Assembly: GCA_002397155.1 (NCBI GenBank)
Contig: DGZR01000049.1
Coordinates: 8,648 to 46,694, forward strand
From: Firmicutes bacterium UBA4975
Lineage (GTDB): Bacteria; Bacillota; Proteinivoracia; UBA4975
Length of the DNA: 38,047 nt
Reading direction: 5' to 3'
Positions 1 through 7,328 of this stretch are shown piece by piece. Made by a program: the position numbers and the translations under genes. The notes beneath the pieces were generated by a model. That model ran no database searches. It was not told the origin of the DNA and saw only the letters and a program-made list of their open reading frames with translations. Numbering within the stretch: position 1 is the stretch's first letter; each line of letters opens with the position of its first letter.

Positions 1-53
1 CGGCGTAATAACTGCGCATAATTTAGATATACTACCCTAGGGGGTGTATACTG

Positions 54-635
54 ATGAACCTGCGCAATCGCTGGCTTTCTTTTTTGGCGGGGATGCTCCT
101 GGGCTCCCTTTTAATTTTGTCTGTCCTGGCCGGAGCGGTGTACTTGGGCGGTCATAAAATTTGGCTGCTGCGGATAAATACCTTTGCCGTCGCCGATCAG
201 ATGGAAGGGGCGGTGGCAGCCATGGCTGCTGATACCCTGCCGGGATTTATCGAGGGGCTAAAGCCCCGGATTCCCGAGCTGGTGGCCGCCAATGTCAGTC
301 CCCAGTTCAGCGAAGTGAAATTTCACCTGGGGGGCGAAGAATTTGCCTTGCCGGCGGAACTGGTCGACCGTCTGGAAGAAAATTACCGGGCCAGCCTGAC
401 CAGTTCAATCGGCGAACTCCTGGATGCCCTGCCCCTGGAAGAGTTGGGCCGGGACCTGGGCGAAGAAGCGGCCAGCCTGGTTGAAAACGCCATCTACGCC
501 GAATTTAACAGCCGCCTCTTTGAAATCGCCCTGACCGGCGTCCTTACCCTGCCGGTGCGGGTCGAACTGATGAACCAACCGGGGGTAAAAGCCTTTCAGC
601 TCCAGCTCACCGCAGAGACCAAGCCCAGACAATAA
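54..635 (+). CDS. Unrecognised N-terminally anchored membrane protein
   Basis: I do not recognise this 193-residue family. Residues about 8-30 form one hydrophobic membrane segment preceded by basic residues (N-R-x-R), so the remainder is predicted to lie outside the cytoplasm. The rest is rich in acidic residues and leucine, with amphipathic helical stretches around residues 100-150, and has no cysteine pair or catalytic motif that I can see. The ATG at 54 follows a G-rich Shine-Dalgarno at 40-45. It sits directly upstream of the rpsB promoter, so it belongs to the preceding transcription unit or stands alone. It reads as a genuine gene because of its start context, membrane segment and coding-like composition. 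Function is unknown. Confidence 0.72.
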   Translation: MNLRNRWLSFLAGMLLGSLLILSVLAGAVYLGGHKIWLLRINTFAVADQMEGAVAAMAADTLPGFIEGLKPRIPELVAANVSPQFSEVKFHLGGEEFALPAELVDRLEENYRASLTSSIGELLDALPLEELGRDLGEEAASLVENAIYAEFNSRLFEIALTGVLTLPVRVELMNQPGVKAFQLQLTAETKPRQ

Positions 636-638
636 GCC

Positions 639-667
639 TTGTCAAGGCATACCATATCTGCTATACT
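639..667 (+). promoter_or_regulatory. Sigma-A promoter of rpsB-tsf
   Basis: TTGTCA at 639-644 and TATACT at 662-667 are separated by exactly 17 bases, one mismatch from consensus in the -10 box and one in the -35 box. Transcription would start near 674, giving an rpsB leader of roughly 85 bases. This is the best vegetative promoter in the window, as expected for a ribosomal protein operon. Confidence 0.85.
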
Positions 668-690
668 GAGCAAGTGCAAAATACACACAC

Positions 691-728
691 TTGGCGTCCC
701 TTTCAGTGCCGCAAGTTGACGACGCCAG
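691..728 (+). promoter_or_regulatory. Hairpin in the rpsB 5' leader
   Basis: Bases 691-698 can pair with 721-728 (8 pairs, one of them G-U) around a 22-base loop. The stem lies inside the transcribed leader and ends about 17 bases before the Shine-Dalgarno at 745-750. There is no U tract, so it is not a terminator. Ribosomal protein leaders often bind their own product, and an S2-binding role is possible here but is inference only. Confidence 0.4.
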
Positions 729-757
729 TGGAGGAAAAACTGAAGGGAGGTATTTTT

Positions 758-1459
758 TTGTCAGTAGTAAACATGAAGCAGCTTTTAGAAGCCGGGGTCC
801 ACTTTGGCCATCAGACCCGCCGCTGGAACCCCAAAATGGCGCCCTACATCTTTACTGAGCGCAATGGCATCTATGTCATTGACCTGCAAAAGACTGTCCA
901 CAAATTGGAAGAGGCGTACAACTTCGTCAAGAACCTGGCCATGGAAGGGGGCGTCCTCCTCTTTGTCGGCACTAAGAAACAGGCTCAATCCGCCATCGAA
1001 GAAGAAGCAACCCGGTGCGGCATGTTCTATGTCAACCAACGCTGGCTGGGAGGAATGCTCACCAACTTCGCCACCATCAGCAAGCGAGTACAGCGCCTTA
1101 AAGAGCTGGAAACCATGGAAAGCGACGGCAGCTTTACCGTCCTGCCCAAAAAAGAAGTCATTCAGCTTCGCTTGGAGCTGGAAAAGCTTACTAAGTTTTT
1201 AAAGGGCATCAAGGACATGGGCAAATTGCCCGACGCCCTCTTTATCGTCGACCCCCGCAAGGAACGGATCGCCATCGCCGAAGCACGGAAACTGGGCATC
1301 CCCATCATCGCTATCGTCGACACCAACTGCGACCCCGATGAAATCGATTACATCATCCCCGGCAATGATGACGCTATCCGGGCCGTCAACCTGCTCTCGG
1401 CAAAAATGGCCGACGCCGTTTTAGAAGGCAAACAGGGAGAACAGTTAGAAGCTGAATAA
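758..1459 (+). CDS. rpsB: 30S ribosomal protein S2
   Basis: S2 of the small ribosomal subunit, about 233 residues, the usual bacterial length. The N-terminus carries the family block MKQLLEAGVHFGHQTRRWNP, followed by the conserved YIFTERNGIYVIDLQKT stretch and, further on, the IPIIAIVDTNCDPD and NDDAIRA blocks. I place the start at TTG 758 because GGGAGG at 745-750 lies 7 bases upstream and the protein then begins at the normal S2 N-terminus. An upstream GTG at 674 in the same frame would add 28 unrelated residues encoded by the leader. It heads the rpsB-tsf unit, and a terminator-like hairpin separates it from tsf. Confidence 0.97.
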   Translation: MSVVNMKQLLEAGVHFGHQTRRWNPKMAPYIFTERNGIYVIDLQKTVHKLEEAYNFVKNLAMEGGVLLFVGTKKQAQSAIEEEATRCGMFYVNQRWLGGMLTNFATISKRVQRLKELETMESDGSFTVLPKKEVIQLRLELEKLTKFLKGIKDMGKLPDALFIVDPRKERIAIAEARKLGIPIIAIVDTNCDPDEIDYIIPGNDDAIRAVNLLSAKMADAVLEGKQGEQLEAE

Positions 1460-1468
1460 GCTAGGAGG

Positions 1469-1507
1469 GGGTGAGGGTTCCGGTTTTAAGCCCTTACCCG
1501 CTTTTTT
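1469..1507 (+). terminator. Terminator-like attenuator between rpsB and tsf
   Basis: Bases 1469-1477 pair with 1491-1499 (9 pairs, one G-U) around a 13-base loop, and six T follow at 1502-1507. Because tsf has no clear promoter of its own, this probably gives partial read-through and sets the S2 to EF-Ts ratio. Confidence 0.6.
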
Positions 1508-1542
1508 AAAATTTTAAGCCCTTTATTGAGGAGGAGATTTAT

Positions 1543-2184
1543 ATGTCAGCAGATAAAGTTAAGGAATTGCGGGCCCGCACCGGGGCCGGTTTTATGGATT
1601 GCAAAAGGGCCCTAGAACAGACAGGCGGCGATCTCGACAAGGCTGCCGACCTTTTGCGCGAAAAGGGACTGGCGGCAGCAGCAAAAAAGTCCGGCCGGAT
1701 TACGGCGGAAGGGGCTGTGGGCAGCTACATACACGGCAATGGCCGCATTGGCGTCCTGGTCGAAATGAACTGTGAAACGGATTTTGTCGCCAAGAACAGC
1801 GACTTTCAGGACCTGCTCCACGACATTTGCATGCATGTTGCCGCGGCCAACCCCAAGTACTTGACCAAGGAAGAAGTGGACTCGGCGGTGTTAGAGCATG
1901 AAAAGCAGATTTTATTAAACCAGGCCCTGAACGAAGGAAAGAAGCCCGAATTTGCCGAAAAAATCGTCCTCGGCCGCCTGGATAAATTCTTCAGCGAGAA
2001 TTGCCTCTTAGAACAGCCCTTTGTCAAGGACCCCGCTCTCACAGTGGGCCAATTATTGAAGCAAAAAATAGCCCAGTTTGGCGAAAATATCAACTTGCGT
2101 CGGTTTGTCCGCTTTCAAATGGGCGAGGGCCTGGAAAAGCGGCAGGATGATTTTGCGGCCGAAATCGCCCGGCTCCAGCAGTAA
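1543..2184 (+). CDS. tsf: Translation elongation factor Ts
   Basis: EF-Ts, the nucleotide exchange factor that reloads EF-Tu with GTP. At 213 residues it is the short form typical of many Gram-positives and thermophiles. The N-terminal UBA-like domain is clear (VKELRARTGAGFMDCKRAL), followed by the core signature EMNCETDFVAKN near residues 74-85 and a conserved block around KDPALTVGQLL. The ATG at 1543 follows GAGGAGG at 1529-1535. It is downstream of rpsB in the classic arrangement, and a strong terminator closes the unit at 2194-2218. Confidence 0.97.
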   Translation: MSADKVKELRARTGAGFMDCKRALEQTGGDLDKAADLLREKGLAAAAKKSGRITAEGAVGSYIHGNGRIGVLVEMNCETDFVAKNSDFQDLLHDICMHVAAANPKYLTKEEVDSAVLEHEKQILLNQALNEGKKPEFAEKIVLGRLDKFFSENCLLEQPFVKDPALTVGQLLKQKIAQFGENINLRRFVRFQMGEGLEKRQDDFAAEIARLQQ

Positions 2185-2193
2185 TAGCCTGTA

Positions 2194-2218
2194 GAGCACC
2201 TGCCAGTGCTCGTTTTTT
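2194..2218 (+). terminator. Intrinsic terminator after tsf
   Basis: GAGCAC at 2194-2199 pairs with GTGCTC at 2206-2211 around a 6-base loop, with TTTTTT at 2213-2218. It separates the rpsB-tsf unit from pyrH. Confidence 0.85.
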
Positions 2219-2278
2219 CTTAAAAAAAGGAATTTAACCGTGTCATCTCGAATTGTAACTGGGAGGGTTTTAAAAAGC

Positions 2279-2995
2279 ATGCAGGTAGAATACAAACGGG
2301 TAATCCTTAAATTAAGCGGCGAGGCCTTGGCCGGCCCCCGGGGAACCGGTATCGACAGTGAAGTATTAAAGGATGTGGGCGCCCAGATCAAGACCCTGAC
2401 CGAGATGGGCGTTCAAGTAGCCTCAGTCGTCGGCGGCGGCAATATCTGGCGGGGCGCAGTTGCCAGCGCTCAGGGCATGGACAGGGCCACCGCCGATTAC
2501 ATGGGCATGCTGGCTACGGTAATCAACGCCCTCGCCTTGCAGGACGCCCTGGAGGCCCTGGGGGTGACCACCCGCACCCAGACCGCCATCGAGATGCGGC
2601 AGGTGGCCGAACCATACATCCGCCGCCGGGCAATTCGCCACTTGGAAAAGGGCAGGGTGGTCATCTTTGCCGCCGGCACCGGCAATCCCTATTTTTCCAC
2701 CGACACAACCGCCGCTCTCCGGGCGGCGGAACTTGAGGCCGACGTCATCTTAATGGCCAAGGGTAAAGTCGATGCGGTTTACGATCGGGATCCCCGCAAA
2801 GAACCAAATGCCCACAAATTTAGCGAACTCACTCATCACCAGGTGCTCAGCCTCGGCTTGGGCGTCATGGACGCAACGGCCGCTTCCCTGTGCCGGGACA
2901 ACAATATAACCATAATCGTCTTCTCAATGACCGAAAACAGCAACATCGTCAAGGCTGTTTGCGGCGAACAGATAGGAACAGTGATAAGGGGGTAG
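2279..2995 (+). CDS. pyrH: Uridylate kinase (UMP kinase)
   Basis: Hexameric bacterial UMP kinase of the amino-acid-kinase fold, converting UMP to UDP for pyrimidine nucleotides and UDP-sugars. It has the family pattern KRVILKLSGEALAG at the N-terminus, the VVGGGNIWRG glycine-rich loop near residues 55-64, the MGMLATVINALALQDALE stretch and the FAAGTGNPYFSTDTTA block. I choose ATG 2279 (238 residues, the family norm) downstream of GGGAGG at 2261-2266. A GTG at 2240 in the same frame would add 13 residues upstream of that Shine-Dalgarno. frr follows after only 4 bases. No convincing promoter was found between the tsf terminator and this start. Confidence 0.96.
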   Translation: MQVEYKRVILKLSGEALAGPRGTGIDSEVLKDVGAQIKTLTEMGVQVASVVGGGNIWRGAVASAQGMDRATADYMGMLATVINALALQDALEALGVTTRTQTAIEMRQVAEPYIRRRAIRHLEKGRVVIFAAGTGNPYFSTDTTAALRAAELEADVILMAKGKVDAVYDRDPRKEPNAHKFSELTHHQVLSLGLGVMDATAASLCRDNNITIIVFSMTENSNIVKAVCGEQIGTVIRG

Positions 2996-2999
2996 GCAA

Positions 3000-3557
3000 G
3001 TGTTTGAGGAAATCCAAAAAGACGCCGCTGGGAGGATGGCCAAGGCCATCGAGTCTCTCAAGGGTGAATTCAATGCGATCAGGGCGGGCAGGGCTAATCC
3101 GGCCCTGCTGGACCGCTTGACCGTCGAGTACTATGGCGTTTCCACTCCCCTAAAGCAGATGGCCAACATCAGCGCCCCCGATCCCAGGACTCTGGTCATC
3201 CAGCCCTGGGACAAGACGGCCATCCAAGACATTGAAAAGGCAGTACTAAAGTCCGGGCTTGGCCTTACTCCGAACAGCGACGGGGTGTTGATTCGCCTGT
3301 CCATTCCCCAGCTCACCCAAGAGCGCCGGGTGGAGCTGGTGCGCTTGGTGCGGAAGAAGACCGAAGAGGCAAAGGTGGCGATCCGCAATATTCGCCGGGA
3401 CGCCAACGATTTACTCAAAGCCCTGGAAAAGGACGGAGATATCTCCGAAGACGAAGAGCGTCGCTACCAAGAAGAAGTGCAAAAGCTGACGGACCAGTAC
3501 ACCAAGCAGTCCGACGAACAGCTCTCGGCCAAGGAAGCAGAAATCATGGAAGTCTAA
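3000..3557 (+). CDS. frr: Ribosome recycling factor
   Basis: RRF works with EF-G to split post-termination ribosomes. The 185-residue length is exactly the family size. Recognisable blocks are FNAIRAGRANPALLD in the first helix, YYGVSTPLKQMANISAPDPR, the LVIQPWDK strand and the long C-terminal helix region with RNIRRDANDLLK. It starts at GTG 3000 behind AAGGGGG at about 2987-2993, which overlaps the pyrH stop codon, so the two genes are probably translationally coupled. Confidence 0.97.
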   Translation: MFEEIQKDAAGRMAKAIESLKGEFNAIRAGRANPALLDRLTVEYYGVSTPLKQMANISAPDPRTLVIQPWDKTAIQDIEKAVLKSGLGLTPNSDGVLIRLSIPQLTQERRVELVRLVRKKTEEAKVAIRNIRRDANDLLKALEKDGDISEDEERRYQEEVQKLTDQYTKQSDEQLSAKEAEIMEV

Positions 3558-3567
3558 TCCGCCCTGG

Positions 3568-3589
3568 GCGCCCCGCATGGGGCGCTTCT
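3568..3589 (+). terminator. GC-rich hairpin after frr (weak terminator)
   Basis: GCGCCCC at 3568-3574 pairs with GGGGCGC at 3579-3585 around GCAT, followed only by TTCT. The stem is very stable but the U tract is poor, so it may cause pausing or partial termination before uppS, or protect the 3' end of the upstream message. Confidence 0.45.
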
Positions 3590-3607
3590 ACTGAAACGAG
3601 GGATGGT

Positions 3608-4351
3608 ATGTTTGGCAAAAAAAGACCCGCCAGCTTGGAAACCATCAGCGAGGGACCTGTTCCCCGACACCTGGCGATAATCATGGACGGCAACGGCCGC
3701 TGGGCCCGCAAGAGGGGGCTGCCTCGGGTGGCCGGGCACCGGGCGGGCATGGATGCCATCAACCGCTGTCTGGAAGGACTGAGGGATCTGCCGGTAAAGT
3801 ACTTGACCCTCTACGCCTTTTCCACGGAAAATTGGCGCCGCCCCAAAGCCGAGATCGATTTTCTCATGAACCTGCCGGGTCAATTTGTCGCCCGGGAGCT
3901 GGGGACCATGCAGGCCAACAACATCCGCCTGCGGATCCTGGGGGACCTGGAAGGATTGCCGGAACACACCCGGGCTTCCGTCCAGGAGGGGATGGCGGCC
4001 ACCGCCGGCAACACCGGCCTCACCCTCTCCTTTGCCCTCAATTACGGGGGCCGGGAAGAAATCCTCCGGGCCGCCCGCCTTTTGGCGGAAACCTGCTGCC
4101 GAGGCGAGCTCAAGCCCGCTCGGATCGACGCCCAGCTCTTTGAAAGCTGCCTTTACACGGCGGGCATGCCGGGGCTCGACTTGGTCATCCGCACCAGCGG
4201 CGAACTTCGTTTAAGCAATTTCTTGCTCTGGCAGTTGGCCTATGCCGAGCTTACCTTTATCGACACACTGTGGCCGGATTTTGCTGAAAAACATCTCTGC
4301 CAGGCTATCGCCGAATTTCAGCAACGCCAGCGCCGCTTTGGCGGATTATAA
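3608..4351 (+). CDS. uppS: Undecaprenyl diphosphate synthase (cis-prenyltransferase)
   Basis: Condenses isopentenyl diphosphate units onto farnesyl diphosphate to make the C55 carrier lipid for peptidoglycan and other surface polymers. The catalytic motif HLAIIMDGNGRWA places the key Asp at residue 27. The family signature around RTSGELRLSNFLLWQLAYAE is complete at about residues 196-215, with the usual YAFSTENWRRP block between. Length is 247 residues. The start is ATG 3608 behind GAGGG at 3598-3602. It is grouped with cdsA, dxr, rseP and ispG, and the MEP-pathway enzymes dxr and ispG feed its substrate. Confidence 0.97.
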   Translation: MFGKKRPASLETISEGPVPRHLAIIMDGNGRWARKRGLPRVAGHRAGMDAINRCLEGLRDLPVKYLTLYAFSTENWRRPKAEIDFLMNLPGQFVARELGTMQANNIRLRILGDLEGLPEHTRASVQEGMAATAGNTGLTLSFALNYGGREEILRAARLLAETCCRGELKPARIDAQLFESCLYTAGMPGLDLVIRTSGELRLSNFLLWQLAYAELTFIDTLWPDFAEKHLCQAIAEFQQRQRRFGGL

Positions 4352-4373
4352 GGACACGAGGAGGAGCTAGTCC

Positions 4374-5150
4374 ATGCGTTCACGGCTTATCACCGCCGCT
4401 CTGGCGATTCCCTTGGTTTTCATCGCCCTTTACCTGGGGGGACCGGTGTTTTTCATCTTCATGGCCCTGTACTCCTGGGGGGCCATGGGGGAGTTTGCCC
4501 GCATGCTCGGCCTCAGCAGTCCCGCCGGGGCCGCTGTCGGCGGAGCGATTGTCCTGCCCTTTTACCTCAATCTGTACTTCAATTTCCTGCCCTGGGATGT
4601 TTACGCCTTGCTCTACCTCATCATCTCCGCCGCCGCTCTCTTTGTCCTGGGGTTTACCCGCTTTACCTTTGCCCAAGCAACCGGCCTTATTTTTGGCGGC
4701 GCCTATATTACCGTCCTCGCCTCTACCCTGGCCTTGATCCGGGGCATGGAACAAGGGCTCTACTTGACCCTGGCCGTCTTCCTGGTCACTTGGGGCACGG
4801 ACACCTTCGCTTACTTTAGCGGCAAGCTGCTGGGAAAGCGTAAATTGTGTCCCTCTATTTCTCCCGGCAAGACTTGGGCCGGCGCCCTGGGCGGGTTTGG
4901 CGGGGGCATCATCATCGCAACTGTTATTGGCATACTAATTAAGGGAGACCTCCTGCTCTTCTTCTTGTGGGGCGTGGCTGCCGCCGCCCTGGGCCAGGTG
5001 GGAGACCTGTGTGAATCAGCTTTTAAGCGCCATGCCGGGGTCAAGGATTCCGGCAAGTTTTTCCCCGGTCACGGCGGCTTTCTTGATCGCATCGACAGTT
5101 TGCTCTTTGTCTCGGGCTTGGCCTACATATTTTTTCGGGTAGGATTATGA
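4374..5150 (+). CDS. cdsA: Phosphatidate cytidylyltransferase (CDP-diacylglycerol synthase)
   Basis: An integral membrane enzyme making CDP-diacylglycerol from phosphatidic acid and CTP, the precursor used by PgsA at 33881-34465. At 258 residues it is strongly hydrophobic with about seven to eight predicted membrane segments. The C-terminal CDS signature is intact from S215: S-x-F-K-R, then K-D-S-G, then G-H-G-G-F-L-D-R-I-D. The ATG at 4374 is preceded by GAGGAGG at about 4359-4365. Its last four bases overlap the start of dxr, which suggests coupled translation. Confidence 0.96.
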   Translation: MRSRLITAALAIPLVFIALYLGGPVFFIFMALYSWGAMGEFARMLGLSSPAGAAVGGAIVLPFYLNLYFNFLPWDVYALLYLIISAAALFVLGFTRFTFAQATGLIFGGAYITVLASTLALIRGMEQGLYLTLAVFLVTWGTDTFAYFSGKLLGKRKLCPSISPGKTWAGALGGFGGGIIIATVIGILIKGDLLLFFLWGVAAAALGQVGDLCESAFKRHAGVKDSGKFFPGHGGFLDRIDSLLFVSGLAYIFFRVGL

Positions 5151-6310
5151 AGTCCCTGGCAATTCTGGGCGCCACCGGCTCCGTCGGCACCCAGACCCTC
5201 AACGTCATCCGGGCCAATCCCGGCCGCTACGATGTCCAGCTCCTGGGGGCCAAGTCGAATTGGCGCCTCCTAGAAGAACAAGTGCGGGCTTTTCGTCCCC
5301 GCTGGGCGGCGCTGGCAGACCCGGCGGCCGCCCGGCAACTGGAGGAGAGGACCGGTGATTTGCCCCTGATAGTCCTGGCCGGCCCGGAAGCCCTGGTTCA
5401 AGTGCTGGCCGCCCAGGGTTTTGACCTGGTGGTGGCGGCCATGGTGGGCCACGCCGGATTGCTGCCGGTAGTCTCCGCCATCGAGGCGGGCTCGGATATC
5501 GCCCTGGCCAACAAAGAAGTCCTGGTCCTGGCCGGCCATCTCATCACCGCCCTTTGCCGACAAAAGGGGGTCAGACTGCTCCCCCTAGACAGTGAACATT
5601 CTGCCATCTTTCAGTGCCTCCGGGGACGCCGGGCCAGGGACCTTAACCGGTTGATTCTCACCGCTTCCGGCGGTCCCTTTTGGGGCTGCTCCCAAGAGGA
5701 GCTGGCCCTGGCCACACCGGCCCAGGCGGTGAAACACCCTAACTGGAAAATGGGGGCGAAAATCTCCGTCGACTCCGCCACCCTGATGAATAAGGGTCTG
5801 GAAGTAATCGAGGCCAGTTGGCTCTTTCAGGTCGACCCTGACAAGATAGAAGTCCTGGTTCATCGCCAAAGCATCGTCCACTCGCTGGTGGAATTCGTCG
5901 ACGGTTCAGTCTTGGCCCAATTGGGCGTGCCTTCTATGGAGCTACCGATTCAACTTGCCCTGTCCTGGCCCCGGCGCTGGCCCGGCCAAGACCAGTACTT
6001 CGTCAACTGGCTTGACTTGCCCGCCCTTACCTTTAGCCAACCGGACGACGCCGCCTTTCCCAGCCTGGGGCTGGCCCGGGCCGCCGCCAAAAGAGGGGGA
6101 AACGGACCGGCGGTTCTGAGCACCGCCAACGACGTCTGTGTGGCCAATTTCCTGGCCGGCCGCCTGGCCTTTAACGACATACCCCGGGTCATCGGGGCGG
6201 TAATGGCCCAAGTACCCTGGCAGGCCGACCCCGACCTAGAGGCAATCCTGGCCACCATCGAGAAGACAGCCCGGGCTACCCAGAACTACATTGAGAGCAG
6301 GGAGTGCTAG
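5147..6310 (+). CDS. dxr: 1-deoxy-D-xylulose 5-phosphate reductoisomerase
   Basis: Second enzyme of the MEP isoprenoid pathway, converting DXP to MEP with NADPH and a divalent metal. The N-terminal NADPH loop GATGSVGTQTL is at residues 8-18. The metal site LDSEHSAIFQ has Asp148 and Glu150. The SGGPFW flexible loop, HPNWKMGAKISVDSATLMNK and VHRQSIVHS blocks follow in order. Length is 387 residues, normal for the family. The start ATG overlaps the cdsA stop, and rseP begins 1 base after its stop. Confidence 0.97.
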   Translation: MKSLAILGATGSVGTQTLNVIRANPGRYDVQLLGAKSNWRLLEEQVRAFRPRWAALADPAAARQLEERTGDLPLIVLAGPEALVQVLAAQGFDLVVAAMVGHAGLLPVVSAIEAGSDIALANKEVLVLAGHLITALCRQKGVRLLPLDSEHSAIFQCLRGRRARDLNRLILTASGGPFWGCSQEELALATPAQAVKHPNWKMGAKISVDSATLMNKGLEVIEASWLFQVDPDKIEVLVHRQSIVHSLVEFVDGSVLAQLGVPSMELPIQLALSWPRRWPGQDQYFVNWLDLPALTFSQPDDAAFPSLGLARAAAKRGGNGPAVLSTANDVCVANFLAGRLAFNDIPRVIGAVMAQVPWQADPDLEAILATIEKTARATQNYIESREC

Positions 6311-6311
6311 T

Positions 6312-7322
6312 ATGGCAATTTTCTTGGCAATCGTCGTCTTCAGCGTTATAATAATCGTCCACGAGCTCGGCCACTTTCTCGCCGCCCGGGCTGTGGGAAT
6401 CGAGGTGGAGGAGTTTTCCCTGGGTTTTGGTCCCCGCCTTTTGAGCCTGGGGGGGAAAACCAAGTTTTCTCTTCGCCTGGTGCCCTTGGGGGGCTTTGTC
6501 CGCATGCTGGGTGAAGAAGATGGCAGCGGCGGGGACAACCCGGCCAGCTATCCCAATAAGACCCCCTGGCAGCGAATTGCCGTTACCGCCGCCGGCCCCC
6601 TCATGAATTTTCTTCTGGCCATGCTTATCTTCATCGTCCTTTACAGCGCCGTAGGCCTGGCCCCCGATACCGCAGCCGTCGTCGGCCAAGTGGTGCCCGG
6701 TTCTCCCGCCGAGGCGGCCGGCCTGCAGGCGGGGGACGAGGTCTTGTCCATAGATTCACAGCCAATCGCCAAGTGGTCGGAAATTCAAGACTATGTCCGG
6801 TCCCAGGGGGAAAAGGCGATGCTCTTCACTTTCCGCCGGGGGGACCGGATAGAGTCCCTGGAGATCACTCCCCGTCAAGGCCCGCAATACCCGGAGGTGG
6901 GCATCGCTCCCCGGGCCAAGCGCCTGTCGGTCTGGGCCAGCATAGCCGAAGGAGTAAAGGAGACGGGAAGGATGACCCTGGCGGTCTTTAACAGCCTGGT
7001 CGGGATAGTAACCCGCAAAATCCCGGTAGAAGATATCACCGGCCCCATCGGCATCGTCTACTACGTGGGGCAGGCCGCCCGGGCGGGCTGGCTCAACGTG
7101 CTCAGCCTGGCCGCCCTGATCAGCGTCAACTTGGGCCTCTTTAACCTGCTGCCGATTCCAGCCCTGGACGGCAGCAAGATGGCCCTGGCCCTGGTCGAAC
7201 TCATCCGCCGCAAACGGCTGGACCCCAACAAGGAGGGGATTATCCACCTGGTGGGCTTTGCCCTCCTTCTGGTCCTCATGCTGGTGATAATGTATAGAGA
7301 TTTCCTCCGCTTCATCCTGTAG
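6312..7322 (+). CDS. rseP: RseP/RasP-type site-2 zinc metalloprotease
   Basis: Intramembrane S2P metalloprotease that, in relatives, cleaves anti-sigma factors and signal-peptide remnants within the membrane. HELGH at residues 17-21 supplies two zinc ligands inside the first membrane segment, and the third ligand is Asp286 in NLLPIPALDGSK. One PDZ domain lies between (about residues 125-200, with VPGSPAEAAGLQAGDEVLSID). The 336-residue length matches single-PDZ Gram-positive members. ATG 6312 is chosen because AGGGAG at 6299-6304 overlaps the dxr stop. An upstream in-frame start at 6291 would add seven residues inside dxr. Confidence 0.95.
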   Translation: MAIFLAIVVFSVIIIVHELGHFLAARAVGIEVEEFSLGFGPRLLSLGGKTKFSLRLVPLGGFVRMLGEEDGSGGDNPASYPNKTPWQRIAVTAAGPLMNFLLAMLIFIVLYSAVGLAPDTAAVVGQVVPGSPAEAAGLQAGDEVLSIDSQPIAKWSEIQDYVRSQGEKAMLFTFRRGDRIESLEITPRQGPQYPEVGIAPRAKRLSVWASIAEGVKETGRMTLAVFNSLVGIVTRKIPVEDITGPIGIVYYVGQAARAGWLNVLSLAALISVNLGLFNLLPIPALDGSKMALALVELIRRKRLDPNKEGIIHLVGFALLLVLMLVIMYRDFLRFIL

Positions 7323-7328
7323 CCGACC

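Noticed and set aside
405..632. Minus-strand open frames across the cluster (for example 405-632, 11776-12732, 23069-24028)
   Set aside because: They are mirror frames of strongly conserved genes, a common artefact of G+C-rich third positions. They have no family resemblance and no start signals.
674..757. N-terminal extension of rpsB from GTG 674
   Set aside because: The extra 28 residues match nothing in S2, and the Shine-Dalgarno at 745-750 serves TTG 758. The region is the untranslated leader just after the predicted transcription start.
2233..2259. Possible promoter for pyrH (TTTAAC ... TGTAAC)
   Set aside because: Both boxes are poor and the spacing is 15, so I do not call it.
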